Counted from the first letter of the stretch, positions 40,325-50,117 are shown. The stretch is DNA of 64,000 bases from an uncultured Streptomyces sp. (GCF_947488945.1 NZ_CANLBS010000012.1:1-64000); one strand, 5' to 3'. Numbers and translations: made by a program. Notes: a model not told the origin generated them from the letters alone.

Positions 40325-40723
40325 ATGTCCCCTGTGTTCGCCCTGCCCCAGCCGCCTCTGCCCGAGCATCCCGACGCGCGCGGGAGGCTGGAGGAAGCGC
40401 GTGCCGGGACGCTCGCGCGGATCGCGTCGCTGGACCGGGAGTACGAGGGCATCGTCGAGGCGAACGCCCTGGTGGCGGTCGACGACGAGCACGACCCGGA
40501 GGGGGCGAGCACCGCGTTCGAACGCGCGCACGTGGCGTCGCTCCTGGCGGCGGCGCACGCGCACCTGGACGAGCTGGACCGGGCCGTGCAACGGCTCGAA
40601 GGCGGCGATGACTACGGGGTGTGCGTACGCTGCCACGAGCCGATCGCGGAGGCCCGTCTCGAGGTGCGCCCCGCGGCGACCACCTGCGTAGGATGCGCCA
40701 CGGTCCGCACCGGGCGGCGGTGA
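40325..40723 (+). CDS. DksA/TraR-type zinc finger protein
   Basis: A 132-aa protein with a helical N-terminal coiled-coil (ARGRLEEARAGTLARIASLDREY..., about residues 19-95) and a C4 zinc finger CVRCHEPI...TTCVGC at the end. This is the shape of DksA/TraR secondary-channel factors that tune RNA polymerase. ATG 40325 is chosen; GTG 40316 in frame is possible. Neither has a strong ribosome site, so it could be nearly leaderless. The Asp pair at the coiled-coil tip is not obvious, so activity is uncertain. Confidence 0.85.
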   Translation: MSPVFALPQPPLPEHPDARGRLEEARAGTLARIASLDREYEGIVEANALVAVDDEHDPEGASTAFERAHVASLLAAAHAHLDELDRAVQRLEGGDDYGVCVRCHEPIAEARLEVRPAATTCVGCATVRTGRR

Positions 40724-40822
40724 GCGGCAGCGGAACACGCCGCCCGTCGAGCCTCGGCCGGACGCGTCGATTGCCGGCCCGGAGGCGGTCCCCGTTCCGT
40801 CCGGGGGGCGGATACTGGAACC

Positions 40823-41713
40823 ATGGACGATCCGGCTTACGTGCCCAGGACGGTCCGCCAGCGGCTGGGAGCCGGGCTCTTCGGCCGGGTCGCCGGTCCC
40901 GACGGCCCGGCGACCCGTGCGCGCATCCACACCACACCGGGGCCTCGCTGGTTCGCCCCGGACGACCCGGTCCGCCGGGTCCACGGCGACGCGTCGATGT
41001 TCGTCGGCGGCCTCCGTGCCCTGCTGCTCCAGTCGCTGCACCCGCTGGCGATGGCGGCGGTGGCCGCCCACTCGGGCTACCGGGGCGACCCGTGGGGCCG
41101 CCTCCAGCGCACCAGCACCTTCCTCGCCGTGACCACCTTCGGCACCGCCGCGGACGCCGAGGCGGCGGTCGCCCGGGTGCGCGGCGTCCACGCGCGGGTG
41201 GAAGGCGTCACCGCGGCCGGGGAGCGGTACCGCGCGTCCGACCCCCACCTCCTCACCTGGGTGCACGCCACCGAGGTGGACAGCTTCCTCCGGGCCCATC
41301 TGCGCTACGGACGCGACCCCTTGGACGGCGCCGGCTGCGACGCCTACCTCGACTCGGCCGCACGGGTCGCCCTCGCCCTCGGTGCCGAGAACCCGCCGCG
41401 CAGCCGCCGCGAACTGGACCGGTGCATCGCCTCCTACCGGTCCGAACTGCGCTCCACCCCCGAGGCGTTGGAGGCGGCCCGCTTCATCCTGCTGCGCCCG
41501 CCGCTGCCGCTCGCGGCCCGCGCGCCGTACGCCGTGCTCGCCGCCAACGCGATCGCCCTGCTGCCGTCGTGGGCCCGCGCCCCGCTGCACCTTCCCTACG
41601 TCCCCCGGTTCGAGCGCGCCTTCGTCGCCCCCACCGGCCACCTCATCACCCGCACCATCCGCTGGGCCCTCCCGGCGCCGCCGACGAGGCCCGGACCGGC
41701 CGACGGGGAATGA
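40823..41713 (+). CDS. MpaB/latex-clearing-type oxygenase family protein (DUF2236)
   Basis: A 296-aa all-helical protein of the DUF2236/MpaB family, to which the haem-b enzyme Lcp (rubber oxygenase) and mycophenolic-acid MpaB belong. The family patterns are VHGDASMFVGGLRALLLQSLHPLAM (in part), GRLQRTSTFLAVTTFG and LLTWVHATEVDSFL. The His residues of SLHPLAM and WVHATE are candidate haem ligands. No signal peptide is present. Substrate is unknown. Confidence 0.88.
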   Translation: MDDPAYVPRTVRQRLGAGLFGRVAGPDGPATRARIHTTPGPRWFAPDDPVRRVHGDASMFVGGLRALLLQSLHPLAMAAVAAHSGYRGDPWGRLQRTSTFLAVTTFGTAADAEAAVARVRGVHARVEGVTAAGERYRASDPHLLTWVHATEVDSFLRAHLRYGRDPLDGAGCDAYLDSAARVALALGAENPPRSRRELDRCIASYRSELRSTPEALEAARFILLRPPLPLAARAPYAVLAANAIALLPSWARAPLHLPYVPRFERAFVAPTGHLITRTIRWALPAPPTRPGPADGE

Positions 41714-41800
41714 CGCGAGGGTGCGCCCGGCCCCGCCCACCCCGATGCGCCCGGCCCTCGCCCAGCCCTGCCGCCCTCGGCCCCGCCCCGCCCCGCCCGG

Positions 41801-41854
41801 CCGTTCCGGCCCCAGCCCCGTCCCACCCTGCCGTTCCGGCCCCAGCCCCGTCCC
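41801..41854. repeat. Two 24-bp direct repeats after the MpaB gene
   Basis: A 24-base unit starting CCGTTCCGGCCCCAG occurs at 41801-41824 and 41831-41854 (period 30). It lies in a C-rich strip of the 771-base non-coding gap before the pectate lyase gene, and is probably a neutral tandem duplication. Confidence 0.8.
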
Positions 41855-41984
41855 GCCCGCGTGCCCAGAGGGTGCGCCCCACCCCCCGCCTGCCCGACGC
41901 GTACAGCCGTAGGGGACGGCCGTCCCCGTATCCGACCGAAGCAAGGTCCGACCACTCGCATGACACCTGAAGGCGACTCGTGAC

Positions 41985-41998
41985 AGAAAGCGCCTTCT
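41985..41998. promoter_or_regulatory. LacI-type operator copy 1
   Basis: AGAAAGCGCCTTCT is one base off the perfect palindrome found at 42285. The central GCGC with GAAA/TTTC arms is typical of LacI-family operators in Streptomyces. It lies exactly 300 bases before the second copy, so looping by a tetramer is possible. The base pairs around it hold no gene. Confidence 0.55.
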
Positions 41999-42284
41999 CC
42001 ACCCCATGGGTCGTTTGCCGGTCCTGAACCGGAAGCTGGCCGTGTGCGCCGGAGCGTCACGGATCGGCCGCCCGGCGTGGGTCGACAAGATTTCGCGGAG
42101 ATTTCTTGTCGGGTCAACCGAGGTTTGGAACAGGCATGTTGCCTCTCACGTCGGCTTTCTCTCCCGGTGGGAGTCCGGTCGGTCCGAGGGTGCCGTGTGC
42201 GGACGCGCCCGGCGGAGCGGAATAGTCATTTCGCCGCTGCACGAGCCTTGTCAGTCAAACTCGGGCGGCTCTATGGTCACGTCC

Positions 42285-42298
42285 AGAAAGCGCTTTCT
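42285..42298. promoter_or_regulatory. LacI-type operator copy 2 before pectate lyase
   Basis: AGAAAGCGCTTTCT is a perfect 14-base palindrome, 187 bases before the pectate lyase start. Pectinolytic genes of Streptomyces are induced by pectin breakdown products and repressed otherwise, which fits a LacI-type repressor site here. The LacI protein of this window (61478) seems to use another core (AACGTT). Confidence 0.65.
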
Positions 42299-42484
42299 CC
42301 TTCTGAGCCCAGTGGCCTGTACTCCGGGCCGCGCCGGATCCGCCGGTCCGGTCGCTTCGGGAGCAGTACCCGCATCAGGGCCGCCGTCGGGTCCGTCCGG
42401 TGTCACCGGACGGACCGCGGAGGGCCCGCCGCACCACCTGAACCGGCAACGCACGTCATTCACAGGTGAATTGAGGACATGGAA

Positions 42485-44044
42485 ATGAAGCGACCAGCAG
42501 CACTGCGTCTCTATGCGGCGCTGGGCACGATGGCCGTGGCGGCCGCGACCGGTGTGGTCGTGGCGATGCCGCAGGCGTCTGCCGCAACCGGCGGAGTGAC
42601 CGGCTACGCGACCCAGAACGGTGGCACCACCGGTGGGGCGGGCGGCCAGACGGTGAAGGCCACCACGGGCACCGCGATCCACCAGGCCCTGTGCAGCCGG
42701 GCCAGCAGCACCACCCCGATCACGATCCAGGTCGAGGGGACCATCAACCACGCCAACACCGCCAAGGTGTCGGGCGCCAGCTGCAACACGGCCGACGGCG
42801 TGATCGAGCTGAAGCAGATCAGCAACGTCACGATCGTGGGCGTCGGCGGCGGCGCGGTCTTCGACCAACTGGGCATCCACATCCGGGAGTCCAGCAACAT
42901 CATCATCCAGAACGTGACGGTCAAGAACGTCAAGAAGTCCGGCTCGCCGACCTCCAACGGCGGCGACGCCATCGGCATGGAGAGCAACGTCCGCAACGTC
43001 TGGGTCGACCACGCCACCCTGGAGGCCTCGGGCGGCGAGTCGGAGGGCTACGACGGCCTGTTCGACATGAAGGACAACACCCAGTACGTGACCCTGTCCT
43101 ACAGCACCCTGCGCAACTCGGGCCGCGGCGGACTCATCGGGTCGAGCGAGACCGAACTGTCCAACGGCAACGTCACGTTCCACCACAACCTGTACGAGAA
43201 CCTCGACTCCCGTACCCCGCTGCTGCGTGGCGGCATCGCGCACATCTACAACAACTACTACGTGAAGCTCAACGAGTCCGGGATCAACTCCCGTGCCGGG
43301 GGCCGCGCGAAGGTGGACAACAACTACTTCAAGGACTCCAAGGACGTCCTCGGCACCTTCTACACCGACGCGGCCGGCTACTGGCAGGTCAGCGGCAACA
43401 CCTTCGACAACGTGACCTGGTCGACCCCGAGCGCCGAGAACAAGCCCGCCGGGCCCAACCCGACGTCGAACACCACGGTCAGCATCCCGTACTCCTACAC
43501 CCTGGACAACGCCAGCTGCGTGCCGGCCATCGTCGCCGCGACCGCGGGTGCCAACAAGGGGCTGAAGGTGTCGGACGGCAGCTGCACGCCGACCACCCCG
43601 ACCCCGACGCCGACGCCGACCCCGACCGCGCCGACCAGCCCCACCCCGGACCCGACCACCGGTCCGACGCAGCCCAGCGGGACCAACCTGAGCCTCGGTG
43701 CGGGAGCCGACGGTTCGAGCAAGGCGTCCGGCAGCAGCTACGGCAACGTCAAGGACGGCAGTCTGAGCACCTTCTGGTCGCCGAGCGGCACCACCGGATC
43801 GGTCTCCGTCAAGTGGGACTCCGCCACCACGGTGTCCAAGGTCAACGTCCGTGAGGCATCCGGCGCCACCGGTGTCGTCAAGGGCTGGCGCATCCTCAAC
43901 GGCGACACCGGTGCGGTCCTGGCCACGGGCACGACGGCCGGTCCCGCCGCCTTCTCGCCGGTCTCGGCGAAGAAGATCACCTTCGAGATCACCAGTGCCT
44001 CCGGCACCCCCAAGATCGCCGAGTTCGAGACCTACGCGAGCTGA
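42485..44044 (+). CDS. Secreted pectate lyase PL1 with C-terminal discoidin-like domain
   Basis: A 519-aa exported enzyme that cleaves polygalacturonate by beta-elimination. It has a signal peptide to about residue 34 (ending QASA-A). The PL1 beta-helix runs to about 355, with [27 protein letters not shown] and the catalytic Arg region [19 protein letters not shown] Pro-Thr linker follows (about 365-400), then a F5/8-type beta-sandwich ([24 protein letters not shown]...) that probably binds sugar. ATG 42485 is preferred to ATG 42479, as GAGGA is then 7 bases away. Two LacI-type operators precede it and a strong terminator follows. Confidence 0.95.
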   Translation: MKRPAALRLYAALGTMAVAAATGVVVAMPQASAATGGVTGYATQNGGTTGGAGGQTVKATTGTAIHQALCSRASSTTPITIQVEGTINHANTAKVSGASCNTADGVIELKQISNVTIVGVGGGAVFDQLGIHIRESSNIIIQNVTVKNVKKSGSPTSNGGDAIGMESNVRNVWVDHATLEASGGESEGYDGLFDMKDNTQYVTLSYSTLRNSGRGGLIGSSETELSNGNVTFHHNLYENLDSRTPLLRGGIAHIYNNYYVKLNESGINSRAGGRAKVDNNYFKDSKDVLGTFYTDAAGYWQVSGNTFDNVTWSTPSAENKPAGPNPTSNTTVSIPYSYTLDNASCVPAIVAATAGANKGLKVSDGSCTPTTPTPTPTPTPTAPTSPTPDPTTGPTQPSGTNLSLGAGADGSSKASGSSYGNVKDGSLSTFWSPSGTTGSVSVKWDSATTVSKVNVREASGATGVVKGWRILNGDTGAVLATGTTAGPAAFSPVSAKKITFEITSASGTPKIAEFETYAS

Positions 44045-44124
44045 CGTACGCCGGTCCTGGCACCAGGACCGCCGCACGAGGTGACGACGGGCCGGCCCCT
44101 ACGCCGTCCCGTCCCGCCGACGCA

Positions 44125-44150
44125 AGGGCCGCCACCTCCGTGGCGGCCCT
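44125..44150 (+). terminator. Terminator of the pectate lyase gene
   Basis: AGGGCCGCCAC (44125-44135) and GTGGCGGCCCT (44140-44150) form a perfect 11-bp stem with a CTCC tetraloop, 80 bases after the stop. Confidence 0.85.
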
Positions 44151-44319
44151 CCGGCGTGTCCGGGGCGGCTGCGGCGGCTCCGTCGGGGCCCGTCCGGGCG
44201 GCCGGACGGGTCCTGCTGCGCCCACGGATGGCGGATGTTCCCGCCCGAACCCGCACGGAGCGGCCCCCGGGGGGAACACCCCGGCGTACGTGTTTCCCGA
44301 GAGGCGAGGAGTGCGGACC

Positions 44320-45978
44320 ATGACCGACACGGTGGGCAAGGGCAGCGACGCGGGCGACGACCGTCCGGTGCTGACCAACCGGCAGGGCCATCCGGTCTAC
44401 GACAACCAGAACCAGCGCACCGTCGGGGCACGCGGCCCGGCCACGCTGGAGAACTACCAGTTCCTGGAGAAGATCAGCCACTTCGACCGGGAGCGCATCC
44501 CCGAGCGGGTCGTGCACGCGCGCGGTGTGACCACGTACGGCTTCTTCGAGGCGTACGGGAAGTGGGGCGAGGAGCCGATCGCGCGCTACACCCGCGCCAA
44601 GCTGTTCCAGGAGGCGGGCAAGCGCACGGACGTGGCGGTGCGCTTCTCCACGGTGATCGGCGGCCGCGACTCCTCCGAGGCCGCCCGCGACCCGCGCGGA
44701 TTCGCGGTGAAGTTCTACACCGAGGACGGCAACTGGGACCTGGTCGGCAACAACCTCGGTGTCTTCTTCATCCGGGACGCCATCAAGTTCCCCGACGTGA
44801 TCCACGCCCTCAAGCCCGACCCGGTCGGCCACGAGCAGAAGCCGGCCCGGATCTTCGACTTCATGTCGCAGACCCCGGAGAGCATGCACATGCTGGTGAA
44901 CCTGTTCGGTCCGCGCGGCATCCCCGCCGACTACCGCCACATGCAGGGCTTCGGGGTCAACACCTACAAGTGGGTCAACGCCGACGGCGGCACCGTGCTC
45001 GTCAAGTACCACTGGCTGCCCAAGCAGGGCGTCAGCAGCATGACGGAAGAGGACGCGGCGAACGTCCAGGCGGGCGAGCTGGGGCACGCGACGAAGGACC
45101 TGTACGAGGCGATCGGGCGGGGCGAGTACCCCGAGTGGGAGCTGGTCGTGCAGATGATGTCCGACGACGAGCACCCGGAGCTGGACTTCGACCCGCTGGA
45201 CGACACCAAGACCTGGCCCGAGCAGGAATTCCCGCCCCGGCCGGTGGGCCGGATGGTCCTGAACCGGGTGCCGGACAACTACTTCGCCGAGAACGAGCAG
45301 GTCTCCTTCGGCACCGGCGTCCTGGTCGACGGGCTGGACTTCTCGGACGACAAGATGCTGGTCGGCCGCACCTTCTCCTACAGCGACACCCAGCGCTACC
45401 GGGTTGGCCCCAATTATCTCCAGCTGCCGGTCAACCAGGCCAAGCACGCCCGTGTCGCCACCAACCAGCGGGACGGCCTGATGGCCTACGACAACGGCCA
45501 CGGCGGGGAGAACCCCGAGGTCAACTACGAACCGTCGATCACCGGCGGCCTCCGGGAGGCCCGGTACCCCACCCACGACGAGCAGGGCCCGGAACTGCGC
45601 GGCCGGCTCACCCGGTCCCGGATTCCGCGGACCAACGACTACCAGCAGGCCGGGCAGCGCTACCAGCTGATGGAGCAGTGGGAGCGCGACGATCTGGTCA
45701 AGAACTTCACCGACCTGTTCGCGCAGTGCGACCGGCCCGTCCAGGAGCGCATGGTCTGGCACCTGCTCATGGTGGAGAACGACCTCGGTCTGCGGGTCGG
45801 GGAAGGGCTCGGCATCGGCCCGGACGACGTGTCCCACCTGGAGCCGCTGCCCACCCAGAACCTCGACGAGCAGGAGCGCGAGCGCCTCGCGCGCCTCGGT
45901 CACAATCCGCCCCGCGACGTCGCCGGTCTCACCATGACGCACTGCGTGCCCAACAAGCGTCACACCGTGAAGCGTTGA
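44320..45978 (+). CDS. Catalase (monofunctional haem)
   Basis: A 552-aa catalase that splits hydrogen peroxide. The distal His66 lies in [15 protein letters not shown], and the Asn in [16 protein letters not shown] is the second distal residue. The haem-ligand Tyr354 lies in [23 protein letters not shown] (in part). Length fits small-subunit clade catalases with a C-terminal extension. The start at ATG 44320 follows GAGGCGAGGAG. It stands alone between two terminators. No FurA or OxyR-like regulator gene is adjacent. Confidence 0.96.
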   Translation: MTDTVGKGSDAGDDRPVLTNRQGHPVYDNQNQRTVGARGPATLENYQFLEKISHFDRERIPERVVHARGVTTYGFFEAYGKWGEEPIARYTRAKLFQEAGKRTDVAVRFSTVIGGRDSSEAARDPRGFAVKFYTEDGNWDLVGNNLGVFFIRDAIKFPDVIHALKPDPVGHEQKPARIFDFMSQTPESMHMLVNLFGPRGIPADYRHMQGFGVNTYKWVNADGGTVLVKYHWLPKQGVSSMTEEDAANVQAGELGHATKDLYEAIGRGEYPEWELVVQMMSDDEHPELDFDPLDDTKTWPEQEFPPRPVGRMVLNRVPDNYFAENEQVSFGTGVLVDGLDFSDDKMLVGRTFSYSDTQRYRVGPNYLQLPVNQAKHARVATNQRDGLMAYDNGHGGENPEVNYEPSITGGLREARYPTHDEQGPELRGRLTRSRIPRTNDYQQAGQRYQLMEQWERDDLVKNFTDLFAQCDRPVQERMVWHLLMVENDLGLRVGEGLGIGPDDVSHLEPLPTQNLDEQERERLARLGHNPPRDVAGLTMTHCVPNKRHTVKR

Positions 45979-46024
45979 TTCGCACGCGGCGGGCTCGGGC
46001 GGAGGGCGTCCACGGATGACGCGC

Positions 46025-46064
46025 GGTGCGGGGCCGGGGCACGGGCGTGTCCCGGCCCCGCACC
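46025..46064 (+). terminator. Terminator of the catalase gene
   Basis: GGTGCGGGGCCGGG (46025-46038) pairs perfectly with CCCGGCCCCGCACC (46051-46064) around a 12-base loop, 47 bases after the catalase stop. It may also serve the convergent gentisate operon. Confidence 0.85.
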
Positions 46065-46167
46065 CTGTGGTCCGGCGGGCGGTCAGGGGGCGGAGCGGGC
46101 CGGTGGGACGGGGGACCGGTCAGGGCGGGTCGAATCGGTACGTTCCCCCGGTGGCGGTTCGGGCGGA

Positions 46168-46614
46168 TCAGCGGCCGTCCGGCGCCCGGTCCTCCATGCA
46201 GGCGATCTTCCGCAGCAGGGAGACCGCCACGGCCCGCTCGGTCTCCGGCAGCGAATCCATCAGCCGGGCGTTGACCCGCTCGGCCGCCGGGATCAAGCCG
46301 CGCAGGAGCTGTTCGCCCGCCGGGGTGAGGTCGAGCAGGGTGCGCCTGCGGTCGTCCGGGTCCCGTACCTGGACGACATGGTGCTGGTCGGTGAACCGCC
46401 GCACGATGAGGTTGACCGTGGAGCGGTCCAGCGAGGTGCGCCCCGCCAGCGTGCGCTGGTCGATGCCCGGCTCGCGCGCGAGGGTGTTGAGGACGGCGAA
46501 CTGCTGGGAGCTGACCTCGCGGGAGACGTGTTCCGCCCACAGGGCGGTGTGGACCTGTTCCGCCCGGCGGATCAGGTGTCCGACGTAGCTCTCCAGGTCC
46601 AGTGCGCGTGCCAA
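46168..46614 (-). CDS. MarR-family transcriptional regulator
   Basis: A 148-aa winged-helix regulator. It shows the dimer helix LESYVGHLIRRAEQVHTALW, the recognition helix TSLDRSTVNLIVRRFTDQ and the wing VRDPDDRRRTLLDLT. The start is probably TTG 46614: GAGAAGGA lies 7 bases upstream and there is no ATG or GTG in the right place. It is the last gene of the gentisate operon, in the same direction, so it would be autoregulated and may respond to an aromatic acid. The candidate operator is at 50040-50063. Confidence 0.88.
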   Translation of the reverse strand: MARALDLESYVGHLIRRAEQVHTALWAEHVSREVSSQQFAVLNTLAREPGIDQRTLAGRTSLDRSTVNLIVRRFTDQHHVVQVRDPDDRRRTLLDLTPAGEQLLRGLIPAAERVNARLMDSLPETERAVAVSLLRKIACMEDRAPDGR

Positions 46615-46714
46615 GGGGCCGTCCTTCTCTCGTGGCGCGGTGCCGCCGGCGCGGCGGCGGTGCTCCGCGAGTCTACGAGCGGACGGCACCGCGCCGGCGC
46701 GCCGGGTTTCCCCC

Positions 46715-47593
46715 TCAGTCCTTCGGGCCGGCGCGGTGGCCCGGACGCCGGTCGTACGGCTGGGCGCGCGATCCGTCCACGCCGACCTCCAGGCGTCCGA
46801 CGCGCTCGATCTCCACCACGACGCGGTCGCCGTGCGCGAGGGGGCCGACACCGGCCGGCGTGCCGGTCGCGATCACGTCGCCGGGGTGGAGCGTCATGAC
46901 GGAGCTGGTGTAGGCGACGAGTTCGCGCACGCCGTAGATCAGGTCGGCGGTGTTGGTCCGCTGCCGGGTGGCGCCGCCGACGTCGCAGCGCAGATCGAGG
47001 GCGTCGGGGTCGGGGATCTCGTCGGCGGTGACCACCCACGGCCCGAGCGGGGTGAACGTGTCGAAGGACTTGCGGGTGGAGCGGTCCTCGCCGGACCGCA
47101 CGGTGATGTCCAGGACGCAGGTGTAGCCGAAGACGTGCGAGAGCGCCTCGTCGGCGGAGACGTGCGAGGCGGTCCTGCCGATCACGACGCCGAGCTCGCC
47201 CTCCTGGTCGGTCCGCCGGTCCGTGTAGGGCAGGACGATGTCGCGGCCGGGACCGATGACGGACGAGTTGGCCTTGAGGAAGACGCCGAGCTCGGCGACG
47301 GAGGTGGTGTACTCCATCTCGGCCTTGTGGTCCAGGTAGTTGACCGGAGCTCCGATGATCTTGCCGGGGAACGGCAGCGGCGCTTCGAGGACCGTGTCCG
47401 CCAGCGGACGGCGGGGGCAGCCGTCCAGGTCAGGGGCTGCGGGGCCGTGGCCCTCGGCCAGTCGCTCGATGTGGCGGTGCAGGGGGCCGGCGGGGCCGTA
47501 GGGGCCGGGGCCGGCAAGGCGTTCGGTGACGTCGACGACGTCGTCGCCGTCGACGAGTCCGAGTCGGCCGTCGTGGAACAGGGCGAGGCGCAT
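46715..47593 (-). CDS. Fumarylacetoacetate hydrolase family protein (maleyl/fumarylpyruvate hydrolase)
   Basis: A 292-aa FAH-fold metal enzyme. KIIGAPVNYLDHKAEM begins the core (about residue 78). The metal ligands are Glu in QEGELGVVIG and Asp in TCVLDIT. The C-terminal TGTPAGVGPL is family-typical. In the operon after gentisate dioxygenase it should split maleylpyruvate or fumarylpyruvate to pyruvate plus a C4 acid. No maleylpyruvate isomerase lies nearby, so direct maleylpyruvate hydrolysis is possible. Confidence 0.92.
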   Translation of the reverse strand: MRLALFHDGRLGLVDGDDVVDVTERLAGPGPYGPAGPLHRHIERLAEGHGPAAPDLDGCPRRPLADTVLEAPLPFPGKIIGAPVNYLDHKAEMEYTTSVAELGVFLKANSSVIGPGRDIVLPYTDRRTDQEGELGVVIGRTASHVSADEALSHVFGYTCVLDITVRSGEDRSTRKSFDTFTPLGPWVVTADEIPDPDALDLRCDVGGATRQRTNTADLIYGVRELVAYTSSVMTLHPGDVIATGTPAGVGPLAHGDRVVVEIERVGRLEVGVDGSRAQPYDRRPGHRAGPKD

Positions 47594-47654
47594 GCGCGGG
47601 TTTCCTTGTCGGTTCGGTGGGGCGGTCGGGCGCGGCCCGGTCGGGTGCCCGGGG

Positions 47655-48695
47655 TCAGGCGCCCGGGTCGGCGCTCTCGGTGCGGTACAGCCCGAGGGCG
47701 CGCATCACCGGTTCGTCGCTGTACGAGAACAGCACCGCGTCCCGGCCGGACGAGGCGTTGACGTGCCGGTACGAGGCCCAGCCGGGGACGGCGAAGGTGT
47801 CGTGCTCGGCCCAGTCCAGTCGGACACCGTCGACGATCGTGGCGCCCTCGCCCCGGACCACCTGGAAGATGGTGGAGGCCGTGTGCCGCCGGCCGGCTCC
47901 CCGGAACCCGGGGCGCAGGCGCTGCACGCGGCAGCCGATGGTGGGCATCACGGGCCCGCCCGTCCAGGGGTTGGTGTACTCCAGGACGATGCCGTCGACG
48001 TCGCTGCCCTCGGCGGAGTCCGCGACGGCGTCGAGCGCGCGGGCGGTCTCCGCCCACGTGTAGCGGCTGATCGGGGAGTTCGGCCCGTCCTGGGTGAGCC
48101 AGGTCGGGTTGAGGCGGCCGTGCAGGAAGTGCCGGCTGCCCGCGTCGTCGGGGCGGGTGACGGGCTGGAGGCGTTCGGGGTACTTCTCGTAGAAGCCCGC
48201 CTCCAGCGCGTTGACCAGGGGGTAGTCGAGCGCGTCGAGCCAGATCATCGGCGCTTCGCCGCGGTGCGTGTGGTCGTGCCAGTGCCAGCCCGGGGTCAGC
48301 AGCAGGTCGCCCGGTTCCATGTGGACCCGTTCGCCGTCGACGGTGGTCCAGGCGCCGCTGCCCTCCAGGACGAAGCGGAAGGCGTTGGACGTGTGCCGGT
48401 GCGCCTGCGCGGTCTCGCCCGGCAGGATGATCTGCAGCCCGGCGTACAGGGTGCTGACCGTGGCGGGCGGAACGGTGAGCCCCGGATTGACCAGCATCAG
48501 GACCCGGCGTTCGGCCTCGTCGAGGGAGAGGGTCTTGGCGAAGTGCAGCAGGTGGGGCCTCAGCTCCTGCCAGCTCCAGCGGTACGGGACGGCGCGGCTG
48601 CGCGGCTGCGCGGGGAAGAGGTTGCCGTAGTAGCGCCAGAGCGGGGCCGCTCCGACACCTTGCAGCGCCGCGTAGGCGGGGTCGTCGTCGGTCAT
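47655..48695 (-). CDS. Gentisate 1,2-dioxygenase (bicupin)
   Basis: A 346-aa bicupin that opens the gentisate ring with Fe(II) and oxygen to give maleylpyruvate. The N-terminal cupin has the iron site AHRHTSNAFRFVLEGSG (about residues 98-114), then HWHDHTHRGEAPM. The second cupin has GCRVQRLRPGFRG and RHTASTIFQVVRGEG. It starts at ATG 48695 and follows the flavin hydroxylase by 21 bases. The motif set fits gentisate dioxygenase better than 1-hydroxy-2-naphthoate or salicylate dioxygenase. Confidence 0.93.
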   Translation of the reverse strand: MTDDDPAYAALQGVGAAPLWRYYGNLFPAQPRSRAVPYRWSWQELRPHLLHFAKTLSLDEAERRVLMLVNPGLTVPPATVSTLYAGLQIILPGETAQAHRHTSNAFRFVLEGSGAWTTVDGERVHMEPGDLLLTPGWHWHDHTHRGEAPMIWLDALDYPLVNALEAGFYEKYPERLQPVTRPDDAGSRHFLHGRLNPTWLTQDGPNSPISRYTWAETARALDAVADSAEGSDVDGIVLEYTNPWTGGPVMPTIGCRVQRLRPGFRGAGRRHTASTIFQVVRGEGATIVDGVRLDWAEHDTFAVPGWASYRHVNASSGRDAVLFSYSDEPVMRALGLYRTESADPGA

Positions 48696-48716
48696 GGTGG
48701 TCTCCTCGCGGTCGGG

Positions 48717-49934
48717 TCAGGAGGTGGCGGAAGCGGTGGTGCGGGTGGGTGTCCACACCCAGGAGATGTCGTCGAAGTCCTGCGGCGAGCGGAGGCGCAG
48801 GAGGCTGTTGCGGAGGGTGGCGCCCATGCCTTCCAGGTGGCAGATCTCGCCGAAGCGGCGGGCGTTGGTCTGGACGCGTGCGGCGCGTTCCCCGCGCCGC
48901 GCGGTGTAGGCGGTGAAGGCGTCGGCCGCGTCGGCGTGGGCGCCGAGGGCCGAGCCCAGCGCGACGGCGTCCTCAAGCGCCTGGGCGGCGCCCTGGGCGA
49001 GGTACTGGAGCATCGGGTGGGCGGCGTCGCCGAGCAGCGCGACGCGCCCGAACACCCAGGTGTCGGCGGGCTCCCTGTCGTACAGGGGCCAGCGGCGGTC
49101 GCGGGAGATCAGCGGCAGCGCGTCACGGACGGTGCGGCAGGTGCCGGCGAAGCGTTCCTCCAGCTCGGCTTCGGTGCCCCAGTCGTCCGATCCGGGGTCG
49201 TAGCGGTCGCTCTCGAAGACGGCCACCTGGTTGTACAGCTCGCCGCGGCGGACGGGGTACTGCACCAGGTGCATGCGGGGGCCCGCCCACACCATGACCG
49301 CTTCGGCGGCGGCGTCCTCGGACATGCTGCCGGTCATCCGGTCGATGGGCAGGGCGCCGCGGTAGGCGACGTAGCGGGAGCAGACGGGCGGGCCGTCGTC
49401 CAGCAGTTGCCGGCGCAGGCGCGAGTGCAGCCCGTCGGCCGCCACCACCGCGTCGGCGCGCAGCACTTCGGTGGTCCCGGCGAACCGCAGGAGGACACCG
49501 GTGGCGTCCTGCTCGGCGCCGGTCACCGTGCGGCTGTTGAACAGGGTGATGCGGGGGTGGGCCCGGCAGGCCGCGAGCAGCGCGGCATGCAGATCGGTGC
49601 GGTGCATGACGACGTAGGGGTGGCGGAACCGCTCCCGGTAGGCGTCCGACCGCAGATCGAGTTCGGTCACGCGCTCGCCGCTCAGCGCGTCCATCATGAC
49701 CAGCCGGGGCGGCATGACGGCCGTGCGGCGCACCTCGTCCAGCACGCCCAGTTCCTCCAGCGCGAGCGAGGCGTTGGGGGCCAGTTGCAGACCGGCTCCG
49801 ATCTCGCCGAACTCCGCGGCGCGTTCGACGAGCGTCACCTCCCGGCCGGCCCGTGCGGCGGCCAGGGCGGCGGCCAGGCCGCCGATGCCTCCTCCCACGA
49901 CGGCGAGTTCACGGGAATGCGGGGACGAGGGCAT
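48717..49934 (-). CDS. FAD-dependent 3-hydroxybenzoate 6-hydroxylase-like monooxygenase
   Basis: A 405-aa group A flavin monooxygenase. The FAD-binding GGGIGGLAAALAAARAG is at about residues 14-30, the DG motif in ADAVVAADGLHSRLR at about 150-165, and GDAAHPMLQYLAQGAAQAL near 285. As first gene of the operon with gentisate dioxygenase it most likely makes gentisate from 3-hydroxybenzoate with NAD(P)H. Salicylate 5-hydroxylation is less likely, as that uses a multi-component enzyme. ATG 49934 start with a GGAGA-type ribosome site. Confidence 0.9.
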   Translation of the reverse strand: MPSSPHSRELAVVGGGIGGLAAALAAARAGREVTLVERAAEFGEIGAGLQLAPNASLALEELGVLDEVRRTAVMPPRLVMMDALSGERVTELDLRSDAYRERFRHPYVVMHRTDLHAALLAACRAHPRITLFNSRTVTGAEQDATGVLLRFAGTTEVLRADAVVAADGLHSRLRRQLLDDGPPVCSRYVAYRGALPIDRMTGSMSEDAAAEAVMVWAGPRMHLVQYPVRRGELYNQVAVFESDRYDPGSDDWGTEAELEERFAGTCRTVRDALPLISRDRRWPLYDREPADTWVFGRVALLGDAAHPMLQYLAQGAAQALEDAVALGSALGAHADAADAFTAYTARRGERAARVQTNARRFGEICHLEGMGATLRNSLLRLRSPQDFDDISWVWTPTRTTASATS

Positions 49935-50039
49935 GCGGTCTCCTCGGTGTCACGGGGACGGGGCGGCGGGTGTCGGAGGGCGGCCGCGCGGTGCGGGCGG
50001 GGTGACGCCGGCGGCGACTGCCGGAAATGTCATGTGCGG

Positions 50040-50063
50040 CAATCATTGGTGTACTGATGATTG
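50040..50063. promoter_or_regulatory. Inverted-repeat operator before the gentisate operon
   Basis: CAATCAT (50040-50046) and ATGATTG (50057-50063) are perfect 7-base arms with a 10-base centre (TGGTGTACTG). The site is AT-rich, about 105 bases before the hydroxylase start, and suits a MarR-type repressor. The MarR gene at the end of the operon is the likely partner. Confidence 0.65.
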
Positions 50064-50117
50064 TAGGAAGGTGATGCCCCGGGGTCAACGGGCGGGATCC
50101 GGCCGGACTGCGGGTGC

